From the NCBI GenBank assembly GCA_910584295.1, contig CAJTYR010000002.1, positions 62,001-126,000 on the forward strand: a DNA stretch of 64,000 nucleotides, read 5' to 3'. This stretch comes from an uncultured Christensenella sp. Lineage in GTDB: Bacteria; Bacillota; Clostridia; Christensenellales; UBA1242. The notes beneath the pieces are model-generated. The model searched no databases. It was given only the letters and a program-made list of their open reading frames with translations, and was not told the origin of the DNA. The position numbers and the translations under genes were made by a program. Shown here in pieces: positions 38,770-47,716 of this stretch. Every line of letters starts with the position of its first letter. Positions within the stretch are counted from its first letter, which is position 1.

Positions 38770-41700
38770 ATGGAAAACTTTTTAAAACTACTGCAAAAAA
38801 CTGTTTTACCTGACGAAAAAAAGTTGGGCGGTTTTTTTATTGGAGAAAAGGTTCTCTTTTGTGCGTCAAAAGGGAAACTTGTCTATCTATGTGCTGATTT
38901 TGTGACTGCAAGCAAACTTAAAAAGGGGCTTTCTTATTGTGGGAGAAGAGTGCAAATTGTGTCTTGTGGAAGAGAAAATGAGGATGAAAAAGACATCAAT
39001 CTTTTCCCCTTTGCAAGAAGCATTTCTGACTTTTTAAACGATCATTTGGATGTCTTGATTTTCTTGCCATCTTCAATCACGACCAAGTTTGATTTGGATT
39101 TTTTGGATGAGAAAATAAGGCTTGAGACAGGGCGAGAATTTCCGATTGAAAAACTGCTTGCAAGCCTCACTGATTTTGGGTTTGAGAGAGTTGACTATGT
39201 GACAAGCGTTGGGCAGTTTGCAGTGCGAGGGGATATAGTTGATATTTTTGCCGGCGGGCAAGAATTTCCATATAGAATTGAATATTTTGATGATGAAATT
39301 GAGAAGATGATTTTGTTTGATTTTTCAAATATGAAAACTCAAGAAATTGTCAAAAAAGTTGCAATATCACCACTTTTTTTGCGGTTTGGAGCAAATTCTG
39401 TCTTTGATTTATGTGAAAATGTTGTGGTCGATGAGCCTTTAAAAATTGAAAATGAATGTAAAATTTTGAGCAAAAGCAGAGAGGAATTATCATGGAATAT
39501 TGATGAAATTTTCTTTGATTTCTCTTCTGCAAATCTTTCAAATGTGATTGTTTTTTCAAATACAGAAAGCGTGGAATTTGAGAACAAAACTGTTGGTCAA
39601 AAAAGTTATTTGACTGACTTTTTGTCGCTTAAAACTGACATCTCAATGTTTTGTGATGGTGGAATGAATGTCTTTTTGTTTGCTGGAAGTTTCTTTGAAA
39701 TATTGCAAGAATTTTTGGTTACAAACAGAATCAATTTCAGAGTTTTTGACGGCACTCTTTCAAGTGATGTGAGAGTCTATTTATGCAGAGATTATTTTCC
39801 ATTTTCTTTCAGTTTTTTGCAGAAAGGATTTGTTGGCATCGGCACTGATGATATGTATCGAAGTCGAAAGGTTGACTATCGCTCTGGCAAACAAAATTTT
39901 TCTTATCTGCCGAAAGTTGGGGACTTTGTTGTTCACTCTTTTTATGGCATTGGAAAATGTAAAGACATCGTTAGGATGAAGTTGTCTCATTTTGAGAAAG
40001 ATTATTTTGTTTTGGAATATCGAAATGGTGCAATTCTTTATCTTCCAACCGAGCAGGCTAATCTTGTCACAGCATATGTTGGAGGAGATAGCCCAAGACT
40101 AAATTCTCTTGGCTCAAATGAGTGGAACAAACTTAAGCAAAAAGTCAAAGAAGACTTGAAAGAAGTTGCAATTTCTCTTGCAAAAATATACAAAGAAAGG
40201 GAAGAGAAAAAAGGGTTTGTGTTTGTTCGAGATGATGAACTTGAGAAGGCATTTGCTGATGCCTTTGAGTTTGAACTTACCACCGATCAAGCACTTGCAG
40301 TCTCTGACATCGACAAAGATATGGAAAGCAACAAAATTATGGATCGTCTTGTATGCGGAGATGTTGGCTTTGGAAAAACTGAGGTGGCACTTCGTGCAAT
40401 GTTTAAGGCAATCTACAATGCGAAACAAGTGGCATTTTTGTGTCCAACCACCATTTTAAGTGAACAGCATTATCGATCTGCTCTGAAGAGAATGATTGGG
40501 TTTGGTGTTAGGGTTGAAATATTAAATCGTTTCAAAACTGAAAAGCAGACAGCAGACATATATAAACGAGTTTCAGAAGGAAAGGTTGACCTTCTTATTG
40601 GAACGCATAAGATTTTGAACGAAAAACTTAAATTTAAAGATTTGGGGCTTCTTGTTTTGGATGAAGAACAACGTTTTGGAGTTAAGGACAAAGAAAAAAT
40701 CAAGAAGATCAAGACTGATATTGATGTTTTGACACTGTCTGCAACACCAATCCCAAGGACACTTCACATGTCTCTTTCTGGCATCAGAGACATAAGTGTG
40801 ATTGCGACTGCTCCAAAAGACAGGCTTCCAATCCAAACATATGTCAGCCCTTACAGTGACCAACTTTTGGAAGATGTTGTTTCAAGAGAACTCTCAAGAG
40901 GTGGTAAAGCACTCATTTTGTTTAACAAAGTTGCGGAAATTTATCAATTTAGGGCACATGTGGCTTCTCTTGTCCCTCAAGCGAAGATTGGGGTTGCACA
41001 TGGGCAAATGATGGAAAATGAACTTTCAAGAGTTATTGCAGATTTGTATGATGACAAATTTAACCTCTTTATCTCCACCACATTAATTGAAAATGGGGTG
41101 GATTTGCCAACACTTAACACTTTGTTTGTTGTTGATTGTGATCATTTGGGCTTGAGTCAACTTTATCAAATCCGAGGAAGAATTGGGCGCTCTGACAAGT
41201 TGGCGTATGCTTATTTAACTTATGATGGAAGCAGGGTGCTGACAGAAGACGCTTATAAGAGACTGGAAGCCATAAAAGAATTTAGGGAACTTGGAAGCGG
41301 TTTCAAAATTGCTGTCCGAGATCTTGAAATTCGTGGTGCTGGAAACATTTTGGGGAAAGAACAACATGGACACATGCAAAAAGTGGGCTATGACCTTTAT
41401 GTCAAACTTTTGGAAGAAGTCACAAAAGAAATGTCAGGCAAAAGTGAAGTGGGTGAAAAAGAAATCAAAATGGAACTTTCTTTGGATGCTTTCATTGGAG
41501 AAGATTACATTTCTTCACAAGAGGAGAGAATTGTTTTCTACAACAAAATTAGTCAAGTATCCTCAATGGAAGAATATCGCAGTGTGACCGAGAATTTGGT
41601 TGAAAGCTATGGAGATATGCCTGCGGAAGTTGAAAATCTTTGTAAGATTGCTTATTTAAAAAATCTTGCGAAAAGTTTCAATGTTTGCAAAATTAGAGTC

Positions 41701-41904
41701 AATGCAAAAGATTGTCTTGTTTATTTTTATAAAAGTGAGCAAATTATTGATGAAAGATTGTCGAAAGCTGTCAAGTTTTATGACACGTGTTTAAAATTTG
41801 AGGACTTGCCTATTCTAAGCGTAAACAATTCTGGCAAAACCATAGACAAACTTGACACGCTTATTGAGATTTTTTCAAATGCTGCTGGCTTCAAAAAAGA
41901 TTGA
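38770..41904 (+). CDS. mfd: transcription-repair coupling factor Mfd
   Basis: A 1044-residue Mfd: a degenerate UvrB-like N-terminus (about 1-300), the RNA-polymerase-interacting CarD-like domain (GDFVVHSFYGIGKCKDI, about 370-400), then SF2 helicase motifs GDVGFGKTE (about 534-542) and VLDEEQRFGV, the IGTHKILN and GRIGRSDKLAYAYL segments, and the C-terminal TRCF domain. It removes RNA polymerase stalled at DNA lesions and recruits UvrA. The UvrB-like part is shorter than in E. coli. It is followed by a foldase-type lipoprotein gene with its own promoter. Confidence 0.96.
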   Translation: MENFLKLLQKTVLPDEKKLGGFFIGEKVLFCASKGKLVYLCADFVTASKLKKGLSYCGRRVQIVSCGRENEDEKDINLFPFARSISDFLNDHLDVLIFLPSSITTKFDLDFLDEKIRLETGREFPIEKLLASLTDFGFERVDYVTSVGQFAVRGDIVDIFAGGQEFPYRIEYFDDEIEKMILFDFSNMKTQEIVKKVAISPLFLRFGANSVFDLCENVVVDEPLKIENECKILSKSREELSWNIDEIFFDFSSANLSNVIVFSNTESVEFENKTVGQKSYLTDFLSLKTDISMFCDGGMNVFLFAGSFFEILQEFLVTNRINFRVFDGTLSSDVRVYLCRDYFPFSFSFLQKGFVGIGTDDMYRSRKVDYRSGKQNFSYLPKVGDFVVHSFYGIGKCKDIVRMKLSHFEKDYFVLEYRNGAILYLPTEQANLVTAYVGGDSPRLNSLGSNEWNKLKQKVKEDLKEVAISLAKIYKEREEKKGFVFVRDDELEKAFADAFEFELTTDQALAVSDIDKDMESNKIMDRLVCGDVGFGKTEVALRAMFKAIYNAKQVAFLCPTTILSEQHYRSALKRMIGFGVRVEILNRFKTEKQTADIYKRVSEGKVDLLIGTHKILNEKLKFKDLGLLVLDEEQRFGVKDKEKIKKIKTDIDVLTLSATPIPRTLHMSLSGIRDISVIATAPKDRLPIQTYVSPYSDQLLEDVVSRELSRGGKALILFNKVAEIYQFRAHVASLVPQAKIGVAHGQMMENELSRVIADLYDDKFNLFISTTLIENGVDLPTLNTLFVVDCDHLGLSQLYQIRGRIGRSDKLAYAYLTYDGSRVLTEDAYKRLEAIKEFRELGSGFKIAVRDLEIRGAGNILGKEQHGHMQKVGYDLYVKLLEEVTKEMSGKSEVGEKEIKMELSLDAFIGEDYISSQEERIVFYNKISQVSSMEEYRSVTENLVESYGDMPAEVENLCKIAYLKNLAKSFNVCKIRVNAKDCLVYFYKSEQIIDERLSKAVKFYDTCLKFEDLPILSVNNSGKTIDKLDTLIEIFSNAAGFKKD

Positions 41905-41922
41905 GAATTTGCCGTCTTTTGC

Positions 41923-41951
41923 TTGAAATTTGTCTTTTTATATTATATAAT
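41923..41951 (+). promoter_or_regulatory. promoter of the foldase-like lipoprotein gene
   Basis: TTGAAA (41923-41928), 17 bp, TATAAT (41946-41951), giving a leader of about 62 nt with TTGGAGA before a GTG start. Confidence 0.7.
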
Positions 41952-42019
41952 ACTATGGTTTAGACACAAAAATGTTTAAAGGCCTTGCCTTGTGACAAAT
42001 ATATTATTGGAGATTAGAT

Positions 42020-43762
42020 GTGAAAAAGAAGATCCTATCATTGTTGCTTATGTTTATGATGTGCATATCTGTATTTGCAGGATGTTCGCTCTGGGAAAGA
42101 AATGATAAGTCGTATTTTGAAGCCACTGTTGCGACAATAACCTACAAAGATGGCTCGGTTGACAAGATTTCAAAGAGAGAACTTATCACTGCTTTCAACA
42201 GTTATGGCTATAACTATGTTCAAAATTATGGAATGAAAATGGAAGAAGCTGTTAAGCAAACTGTTGAGTCCATTATTGAGAAGTATTTAACCATTAAAGA
42301 TGTGAGAGATAGATTTGAAGAGAGTGGAGAAGAACTTTTCAATGACAGGGAAAAATCATATCTTTGGGATCAGACTTTTGATGCGATTTATTCAAATTTG
42401 AAAACTTATCGCGATGATTACAAAGAAAACACTTCAGAAGATAGTTCTGAAACTGCAAATGCATCTGTCTTTAAAGATTATGAAAGCAAGATTGACTCCC
42501 TTGAGCAAGATGCATCTGGAAACTGGGTTATCAGAAAAAAGGGAAATGAAACAAAAATCAGAGACACCTATGAAATTCATGAAGATGAGAATGGTGCTTT
42601 CGACTTTGAATTTAAAAAAGATGGAAAATATATCTATCAAGACAAAATGTTTGACAACCTCTTTGAGATGACTGAAGAAAAATCTTGGAGAGTTGCTTAC
42701 AACAAATATATAAATGATATTAAAAATAACTATGAATACAAAAATCTTAAGGGTGATGCTGCTTGGTTTAAATTTGAAATGAACAGAGTCTATGAGATTT
42801 TGAGAGACAACTATATTGCTGAAAAATATGAAGATATTCATAACACTGCAAATCAAGGAATTTCAAGCACAACTGCAAATGACATTTTGAAAGCCTACTC
42901 AAAGAGAGTTAGAGCAGATTACACAAGTTATATTTCACATGGCGACATTTCTGGTTTTGAAAGCTCTATTCTTTCAAGCGTTGGTGATGTTGACTATGTT
43001 GTGGAAAGCAAGGATAATGCAAATGTTGGGAGTTATTTCTATGTTGCTCCTATCAAGATTAATGTTGAAGGTCTTGCAGAACTCAAAACCCAAAGAGACA
43101 ATAAAGAAATTTCTTTAAGTCAATACGAAATTGAAGTGAAAAAACTTTTTGACAAAAACAAACAACTGGTTACTGTCAGAAATGCTGAAACTGGTGAGGC
43201 GGATGGCAAAATTTCTGTCAACCAACTTTACAATCTTATTCAAACAAATGTTGTTGGCTCAGAGGCAAACAAAGTTGAAAAATATAGAGATTATTTCTAT
43301 CTCTACAATGACGATGATTCAAACAAAGGAAAAGATTACAACGCAGTTTTTGGTGTTGATAAAAATGGAAAGGCAATCACATCAGACACCTACAAAGATG
43401 ATGCGATCAAGACAGCAATTGAATCTCTTTACAACAATGGAAAAGCACAAATTGGTGATATTTCTGAAATTGTTCAGGCTGAAGATGGGTTTTATATCTT
43501 CTTCTATGCAGGAAGAGTTGAAAATCTTTTTGAAGTGAGCAGTGCAACTTTTGATGCAACCATTGACAAAGACAACATTTTGGCTTTGGCAAAGAAGAAA
43601 ATCAATGTTTTCTCAAGCAAGACTCTTCTTGATGTTTTGTTTGATGAATTGGATTCAAACAACTTTTCTGTTTTCCAAACTTTGGATATGAACAATCTTA
43701 GAAAGAATAAAACAAAATCTATTGATATAAACATTAATAACATTAAAGATTTGTATAAATAA
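42020..43762 (+). CDS. foldase-like lipoprotein (SurA/PrsA type)
   Basis: A 580-residue lipoprotein. The signal peptide MKKKILSLLLMFMMCISVFAGCS ends in a lipobox (FAGC, Cys at about 22). A helical SurA_N-like domain follows (ISKRELITAFNSYGYNY...AVKQTVESIIEKYL), then a long insertion, and a C-terminal segment (IGDISEIVQAEDGFYIFFYAGRVE) like the end of a parvulin domain, though much of a normal parvulin core is missing. Such proteins help extracellular proteins fold. The start is GTG with TTGGAGATTAG before it. A PrsA-type gene just after mfd is common in Bacillota, which fits. Confidence 0.8.
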   Translation: MKKKILSLLLMFMMCISVFAGCSLWERNDKSYFEATVATITYKDGSVDKISKRELITAFNSYGYNYVQNYGMKMEEAVKQTVESIIEKYLTIKDVRDRFEESGEELFNDREKSYLWDQTFDAIYSNLKTYRDDYKENTSEDSSETANASVFKDYESKIDSLEQDASGNWVIRKKGNETKIRDTYEIHEDENGAFDFEFKKDGKYIYQDKMFDNLFEMTEEKSWRVAYNKYINDIKNNYEYKNLKGDAAWFKFEMNRVYEILRDNYIAEKYEDIHNTANQGISSTTANDILKAYSKRVRADYTSYISHGDISGFESSILSSVGDVDYVVESKDNANVGSYFYVAPIKINVEGLAELKTQRDNKEISLSQYEIEVKKLFDKNKQLVTVRNAETGEADGKISVNQLYNLIQTNVVGSEANKVEKYRDYFYLYNDDDSNKGKDYNAVFGVDKNGKAITSDTYKDDAIKTAIESLYNNGKAQIGDISEIVQAEDGFYIFFYAGRVENLFEVSSATFDATIDKDNILALAKKKINVFSSKTLLDVLFDELDSNNFSVFQTLDMNNLRKNKTKSIDININNIKDLYK

Positions 43763-43805
43763 ACAATAATAACATAATATTATAAATAAACAGCTCTTGT
43801 TTGCA

Positions 43806-43835
43806 TTGACAAAGAGTTGTTTTTTTTGATAAAAT
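43806..43835 (+). promoter_or_regulatory. promoter of the flippase-like gene
   Basis: TTGACA (43806-43811), 18 bp, TAAAAT (43830-43835), 9 nt before the ATG; no Shine-Dalgarno sequence. Confidence 0.75.
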
Positions 43836-43844
43836 CAACTCATA

Positions 43845-45203
43845 ATGGAAGACGAAAAGAAGGGATTAGAAGAACAAGAGGTTTTTGAAACTGCGTCAAA
43901 AGGCAAGAAGCAGTCACTTTTTTCTCGTCTTAGAAATCGCCGTGCGGAAAGAAATGTTGCAAGACGAGAAGAAATTGAAAAAGGGCTTTCAGCAGAAGAA
44001 AATCAAAAAGTTGAAGAGAAAATTGAAGAAGTAAATAAGGAAATTGAAGAATCCCATACTTCGACGACAAGAAAAAAGGTTTGGAAAAGTCTCTTTTTCA
44101 TTTTGAATATTGTGCTTGTGGTGGGCGTGCTTATCTGGGATGTTTTCACAAGTGGAGAAAAATTTTCGTTCGGTCATGTGGCAAATGGGTGGTATCTTTT
44201 TTTGGTTTTCTTCTTTCTGACATTGATTGTCATCATAGATGTTATGTCAATTCATAGGTTGATATATCGAAAAACCATGAAGTCAAGGTGGGCGCTTTCA
44301 TACAAATCTATGGCAACATGGAGATATTACAATGGAATTGTACCAATCCCAAACGGAGGGCAAACCTTTATGGTTGGCTATCTTTCAAGCAGAGATATTT
44401 CTGGAGTCGCTTCACTTTCTATTCCAGTTTCGAAACTTTTGTTTCAAAACACCGCATGGCTTTTGATGACTATGGTATGTCTTATTATTTCTTTCTCTAA
44501 TGGAATCACAGGCATGGTGTCTGTCATCAGTGTGATTGTCTTTTGTTTCACCCTGGTGGCTCTTATTGCAATGTTTACATTTTCTTCTTCAAAGAAAGTT
44601 TGTGAAAAGGTTGCTGGTTGGGTGATCAAGGGGCTTGTGAAAATTAAACTCTTGAAAGATTATGACAGAAGTCTTTCAAAGGTCACAACTTTCATTGATG
44701 ACTATCAAGCGACAATGAAGGACTATGCAAAAGCTAAATTTGACATGATTTATCAGTTTGTCTTAAATTTGGCGAGATTTGTCTTGCTCTATTCAATCCC
44801 ATTTTTCATTTGTTCTGCTTTCACTGGGACAGCGGATGTAAGCATCTATGGGGATTTCTTTGTCTATACTGTTTTGGTAGATTTGGCAACAGCCTTCATA
44901 CCACTTCCTGGTGGAATCGTCTTGAATGAAATCACTTTTGCATGGCTCTTCAGGTCATACCTTGGAGGAAGCGTTTTCTTGCCACTTCTCATTTGGAGAT
45001 TCTGTGACTATTATTTCTATCTTTTGCAAGGATTGGGAGTCTTTTTGTACGACACTTTTTATGGAAACAAAAAATATAAATGGGTGCAAAAAAGAAGATT
45101 GTTGCAAGCGGAAAGTCAGGATTTCAGAAGGGCGCAAATTGAAAATTTCAGAGCAGAGCGTTCTTTGAGAAGAAAAAAACAAGAAAAATTTAAGACAAAA
45201 TAG
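43845..45203 (+). CDS. lysylphosphatidylglycerol synthase-type (MprF-like) flippase domain protein
   Basis: A 452-residue membrane protein. A charged cytoplasmic N-terminal region (about 1-85, Glu/Lys-rich) precedes about eight membrane segments. The pattern ATAFIPLPGGIVLNEITFAWLF (shown here in part) is the 'PxPGG.G..E' motif of the LPG_synthase_TM/UPF0104 flippase family. It lacks the lysyl-transferase domain of MprF, so it may move a lipid rather than make one. The C-terminus is again basic (RSLRRKKQEKFKTK). Confidence 0.85.
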   Translation: MEDEKKGLEEQEVFETASKGKKQSLFSRLRNRRAERNVARREEIEKGLSAEENQKVEEKIEEVNKEIEESHTSTTRKKVWKSLFFILNIVLVVGVLIWDVFTSGEKFSFGHVANGWYLFLVFFFLTLIVIIDVMSIHRLIYRKTMKSRWALSYKSMATWRYYNGIVPIPNGGQTFMVGYLSSRDISGVASLSIPVSKLLFQNTAWLLMTMVCLIISFSNGITGMVSVISVIVFCFTLVALIAMFTFSSSKKVCEKVAGWVIKGLVKIKLLKDYDRSLSKVTTFIDDYQATMKDYAKAKFDMIYQFVLNLARFVLLYSIPFFICSAFTGTADVSIYGDFFVYTVLVDLATAFIPLPGGIVLNEITFAWLFRSYLGGSVFLPLLIWRFCDYYFYLLQGLGVFLYDTFYGNKKYKWVQKRRLLQAESQDFRRAQIENFRAERSLRRKKQEKFKTK

Positions 45204-45236
45204 AATAACTTCACCTTTTAAGCAAAAACTAGAAGT

Positions 45237-45779
45237 ATGAATAAATCAAATATTGCATGGCTTTTTGCTGTAATAGCTCTTTCAATATTGTTGATTGTAT
45301 CCATTATTCTTGGTGTAAATGGATATTATTTTTCGATGTCTTTCATTAGCGCGAAATCGGACATAACCATTGGTGAAACCGCAACAATTGAAGTCTTGCC
45401 AAATCAGGCAAGTGTGCTTTCTTTCACATTTGATGGCTCATATTTGCCGAAAGAAAAGTTGCCACAAAAAGTGCAAATAAGTGCAGTAAACTCAGATAGA
45501 GATTTGCTTATTAGGGTTAAAACTCGTGTTTTTGGTGATGAAACTGACCAAAAACTTGAGTTCTGGACTGATGATAGGTTTACTTTTGACGGCGAATATT
45601 ATACTTTTGATGAAGTTTTGGGATATGGCGGAAAGATTTTGTTTTGCGATTATATTCAAATCCCAGAGAAAAACAATCTTTCAAGCAAGGAGAAATATAT
45701 CCTCTCCATTGTCGTCGAAGCAGTGGAAAACACAGAGGAAAATCAAATAAGATGGGGTTTTGTCCAACAGAATGCATAA
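45237..45779 (+). CDS. unknown membrane-anchored extracytoplasmic protein
   Basis: A 180-residue protein with an N-terminal membrane segment (IAWLFAVIALSILLIVSIILGV, about 5-26) and an extracytoplasmic beta-rich part (ATIEVLPNQASVLSFTFDGSY, KYILSIVVEAVE). I do not recognise the domain. It lies 33 bp after the flippase-like gene and shares its direction. No ribosome-binding site is clear before the ATG. A strong terminator follows. Confidence 0.7.
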   Translation: MNKSNIAWLFAVIALSILLIVSIILGVNGYYFSMSFISAKSDITIGETATIEVLPNQASVLSFTFDGSYLPKEKLPQKVQISAVNSDRDLLIRVKTRVFGDETDQKLEFWTDDRFTFDGEYYTFDEVLGYGGKILFCDYIQIPEKNNLSSKEKYILSIVVEAVENTEENQIRWGFVQQNA

Positions 45780-45796
45780 TTTGTTGGACTTTTTTT
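45762..45796 (+). terminator. intrinsic terminator
   Basis: Eight-base-pair GTCCAACA / TGTTGGAC stem and a T7 run; it overlaps the end of the preceding gene. Confidence 0.85.
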
Positions 45797-45833
45797 CTTT
45801 AAAGGATTAAAATAAATTCATAAGGAGAATTTT

Positions 45834-46163
45834 ATGGAAGATAACAAACCATTTATGCCACCTCCACCACCAAAAATGCCACCACCTCCTCCAAGAACAG
45901 ATGTTCAAACATCACCTCAAATGGTGAAAGATGAGGAAATTGCTCCTGCTGTTGAAGAGGTTAATCCTTTGGATGAAATGGAGAATTTGCAGGAAGAGAC
46001 GCAAGTCGTAAAAGAAAATGAGATTGCTGTTCAACAAGAAGAACAGATGGTAAAAGAAATAAAAGAAAAAAAGAAGATTTCAGTTGCAACAATACTTTAT
46101 TGGGCGGGTTTTGGACTTTGTTTGATTGGAATTGGTTTGAGTATATTCTTTTTAGTAAAGTAA
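45834..46163 (+). CDS. tail-anchored proline-rich protein
   Basis: A 109-residue protein with a proline-rich start (two runs of five Pro between residues 8 and 20), an acidic, Glu-rich middle (about 30-75), and a single C-terminal membrane segment (ILYWAGFGLCLIGIGLSIFFLV). The layout is that of a tail-anchored scaffold, with the Pro/acidic part in the cytoplasm. No family is recognised. The start has AAGGAGAATTTT. Confidence 0.7.
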   Translation: MEDNKPFMPPPPPKMPPPPPRTDVQTSPQMVKDEEIAPAVEEVNPLDEMENLQEETQVVKENEIAVQQEEQMVKEIKEKKKISVATILYWAGFGLCLIGIGLSIFFLVK

Positions 46164-46223
46164 ATGCGGGCTTTTTTCCACATTTTTTGTTTATGAATTA
46201 TGTTTTATGAGAATAATCAACTT

Positions 46224-46676
46224 ATGAAAAAGTTGGTTGTTTTTCTTTTTATAATCGCTCTTGTTGTTGGTGGCTTTTCATTTGATGGGCTGTCCAAGGG
46301 TGTTTTTGTCGCAGAGGGGATTGAAAAAGTATGCTTTGTCTCTGGCAGGCAATATGATGACTTTGAGTCTATTAAGTGTGGAGAAAAATTTTTTAACTAT
46401 TGTTCTTATGAAAAAGCAAAGGAAAACTTAAATTTAATTAAAGAGTGTGATGCGGTGCAATTTTATGCAGATGAAGCAAACTTGGATGATGTTCTGTCAA
46501 AAATTCATTTTCAAAAGCTTTACAGTGAGACGATTGAAGGAATTGAAATATGCTATGGCTATTCTCCAAATTTTCAAACCTCCATACTTCTTGATGGAAA
46601 AAAAGTGAATGTTCAGATTGCAAAAAAAGATGGACAGGTTGTGATTGGCTTTCCAATGATTTTGACAGGTTATTAA
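46224..46676 (+). CDS. small secreted protein, possibly YwmB-like
   Basis: A 150-residue exported protein with a signal peptide (MKKLVVFLFIIALVVGGFSF). I start at ATG 46224; AATAAT ends 6 nt before it, and an ATG at 46200 would put polar residues in front of the signal. The C-terminus, YSPNFQTSILLDGKKVNVQIAKK (in part) ... VVIGFPMILTGY, looks like the end of YwmB-type proteins ('G.kvN.QvA...iG.P.I...Y'). YwmB genes lie near spoIID and spoIIQ in clostridial genomes and this one lies next to a SpoIIQ-like gene, which supports the guess. Confidence 0.6.
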   Translation: MKKLVVFLFIIALVVGGFSFDGLSKGVFVAEGIEKVCFVSGRQYDDFESIKCGEKFFNYCSYEKAKENLNLIKECDAVQFYADEANLDDVLSKIHFQKLYSETIEGIEICYGYSPNFQTSILLDGKKVNVQIAKKDGQVVIGFPMILTGY

Positions 46677-46740
46677 AATTTTTCAAAAAGTATGTTTAAA
46701 ACGCCGTTTGGTGGCAATATTTGTGTTGTGGAGGTGAGAT

Positions 46741-47304
46741 ATGGAAATCAAAAAAGAATCCAAATTTTTAAAGTATTTCAGAAGATATGGTGTGTTGGCA
46801 TTTGCTTGTGTGATGTGTGTTGCAATTGCTTTGGTGATTGGGCTTACAACAGGCAAGGGAAATGGAACTCCAGTTTCAACAGAAGCGATCAAGTTTTCAG
46901 TGCCAATGGAAAATGCTGTTGTTGTCAAAGATTTCGCAGATGACCATTTGCAATTCAATGAGAGTATGAATCGTTGGGAAATTCATCTTTCTGTTGATTT
47001 GACTTCTGAAAAGGGAGATGTATTCTCTGTTGCAAACGGAGTTGTGACATCTGTGACATCAAACACTCTTGATGGCTATGTTGTCGAGATTTCTCATGAA
47101 AATGGATTTGTGAGTGTCTATTCTTCTTTGAGTGAAAAAGTTGAAGTGAAAACTGGCGACAAAGTTTCTGCTGGTCAAAAAATTGGATCAGCATCAGATT
47201 TGGCAACAAACGAATCAAAAACTGGAAGTCATTTGCATTTTACTCTTTTGAAAGATGGTCAAGAAGTTGATCCAAACAATTATATCGACATGCAAAATAA
47301 ATAA
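46741..47304 (+). CDS. M23-type peptidase-like protein, SpoIIQ-like
   Basis: A 187-residue protein with an N-terminal membrane segment (about 17-37) and an extracytoplasmic LytM/M23 domain (about 75-180). The zinc ligands His82 and Asp86 (IHLSVD) and the final HLH (164-166) are present, but the usual 'YAHL' segment reads VYSSL, so the catalytic His is lost. The size and topology match SpoIIQ, which sits in the forespore membrane and pairs with SpoIIIAH across the septum. spoIIID 0.4 kb downstream supports this. A GGAGGTGAGAT ribosome-binding site precedes the ATG. Confidence 0.8.
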   Translation: MEIKKESKFLKYFRRYGVLAFACVMCVAIALVIGLTTGKGNGTPVSTEAIKFSVPMENAVVVKDFADDHLQFNESMNRWEIHLSVDLTSEKGDVFSVANGVVTSVTSNTLDGYVVEISHENGFVSVYSSLSEKVEVKTGDKVSAGQKIGSASDLATNESKTGSHLHFTLLKDGQEVDPNNYIDMQNK

Positions 47305-47324
47305 CTGAAAACATTTAAAATAAG

Positions 47325-47354
47325 TTGCAAAGAACCATTGAAATATGTTATGAT
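47325..47354 (+). promoter_or_regulatory. promoter of the acyl carrier protein gene
   Basis: TTGCAA (47325-47330), 18 bp, TATGAT (47349-47354). A first in-frame ATG (47361) lies 6 nt downstream, a second (47373) follows an internal GGAGGT. Confidence 0.65.
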
Positions 47355-47372
47355 TTAATCATGGAGGTCGAT

Positions 47373-47603
47373 ATGGTTTTTGAAAAGGTTGCAGAAGTTA
47401 TTGCAGGACAACTTGGTGTCGCAAAAGAGAAAATCACAAAGGAATCCAACATTTTGGAAGATTTGGGTGCAGACTCTTTGGATATCATCGAAATGTTGAT
47501 GACATTGGAAGAAGAATATGGAATCACTATTCCTGACGAAAAAATCAATCAAGTGAAAACTGTTGGTGGAATTTGTGATTTGATTGATGAATGTAGAAAA
47601 TAA
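47373..47603 (+). CDS. acpP: acyl carrier protein
   Basis: A 76-residue acyl carrier protein: VFEKVAEVIAGQLGV, LGADSLDIIEMLMTLEEEYGITIPDE with the phosphopantetheine Ser35 in DSLD, and a helical end. Acyl chains are carried on the 4'-phosphopantetheine arm for fatty-acid synthesis. I start at ATG 47373, after GGAGGTCGAT; a start four codons earlier at 47361 (MEVD) is possible because that ATG falls exactly where a leaderless transcript would begin. It lies between spoIIQ-like and spoIIID genes, an unusual location. Confidence 0.93.
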   Translation: MVFEKVAEVIAGQLGVAKEKITKESNILEDLGADSLDIIEMLMTLEEEYGITIPDEKINQVKTVGGICDLIDECRK

Positions 47604-47620
47604 GACATTCTATCATTTGA

Positions 47621-47648
47621 AGTGAGGCGTTTGCCTTGCTTTTTTTTA
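47621..47648 (+). terminator. intrinsic terminator of acpP
   Basis: AGTGAGGC / GCCTTGCT stem (two G-T pairs) with a GTTT loop and a T8 run. Confidence 0.8.
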
Positions 47649-47716
47649 TCCAAAATTTCGACAAAAAGAAACATAATTTGACATGACGCTTCATAAATAA
47701 GTTTTATGGAGGTGTT

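Noticed and set aside
38764..41904. TGA recoding as in Mollicutes
   Set aside because: TGA ends pth and mfd at the expected lengths and TGG is used for Trp throughout, so the standard code applies.
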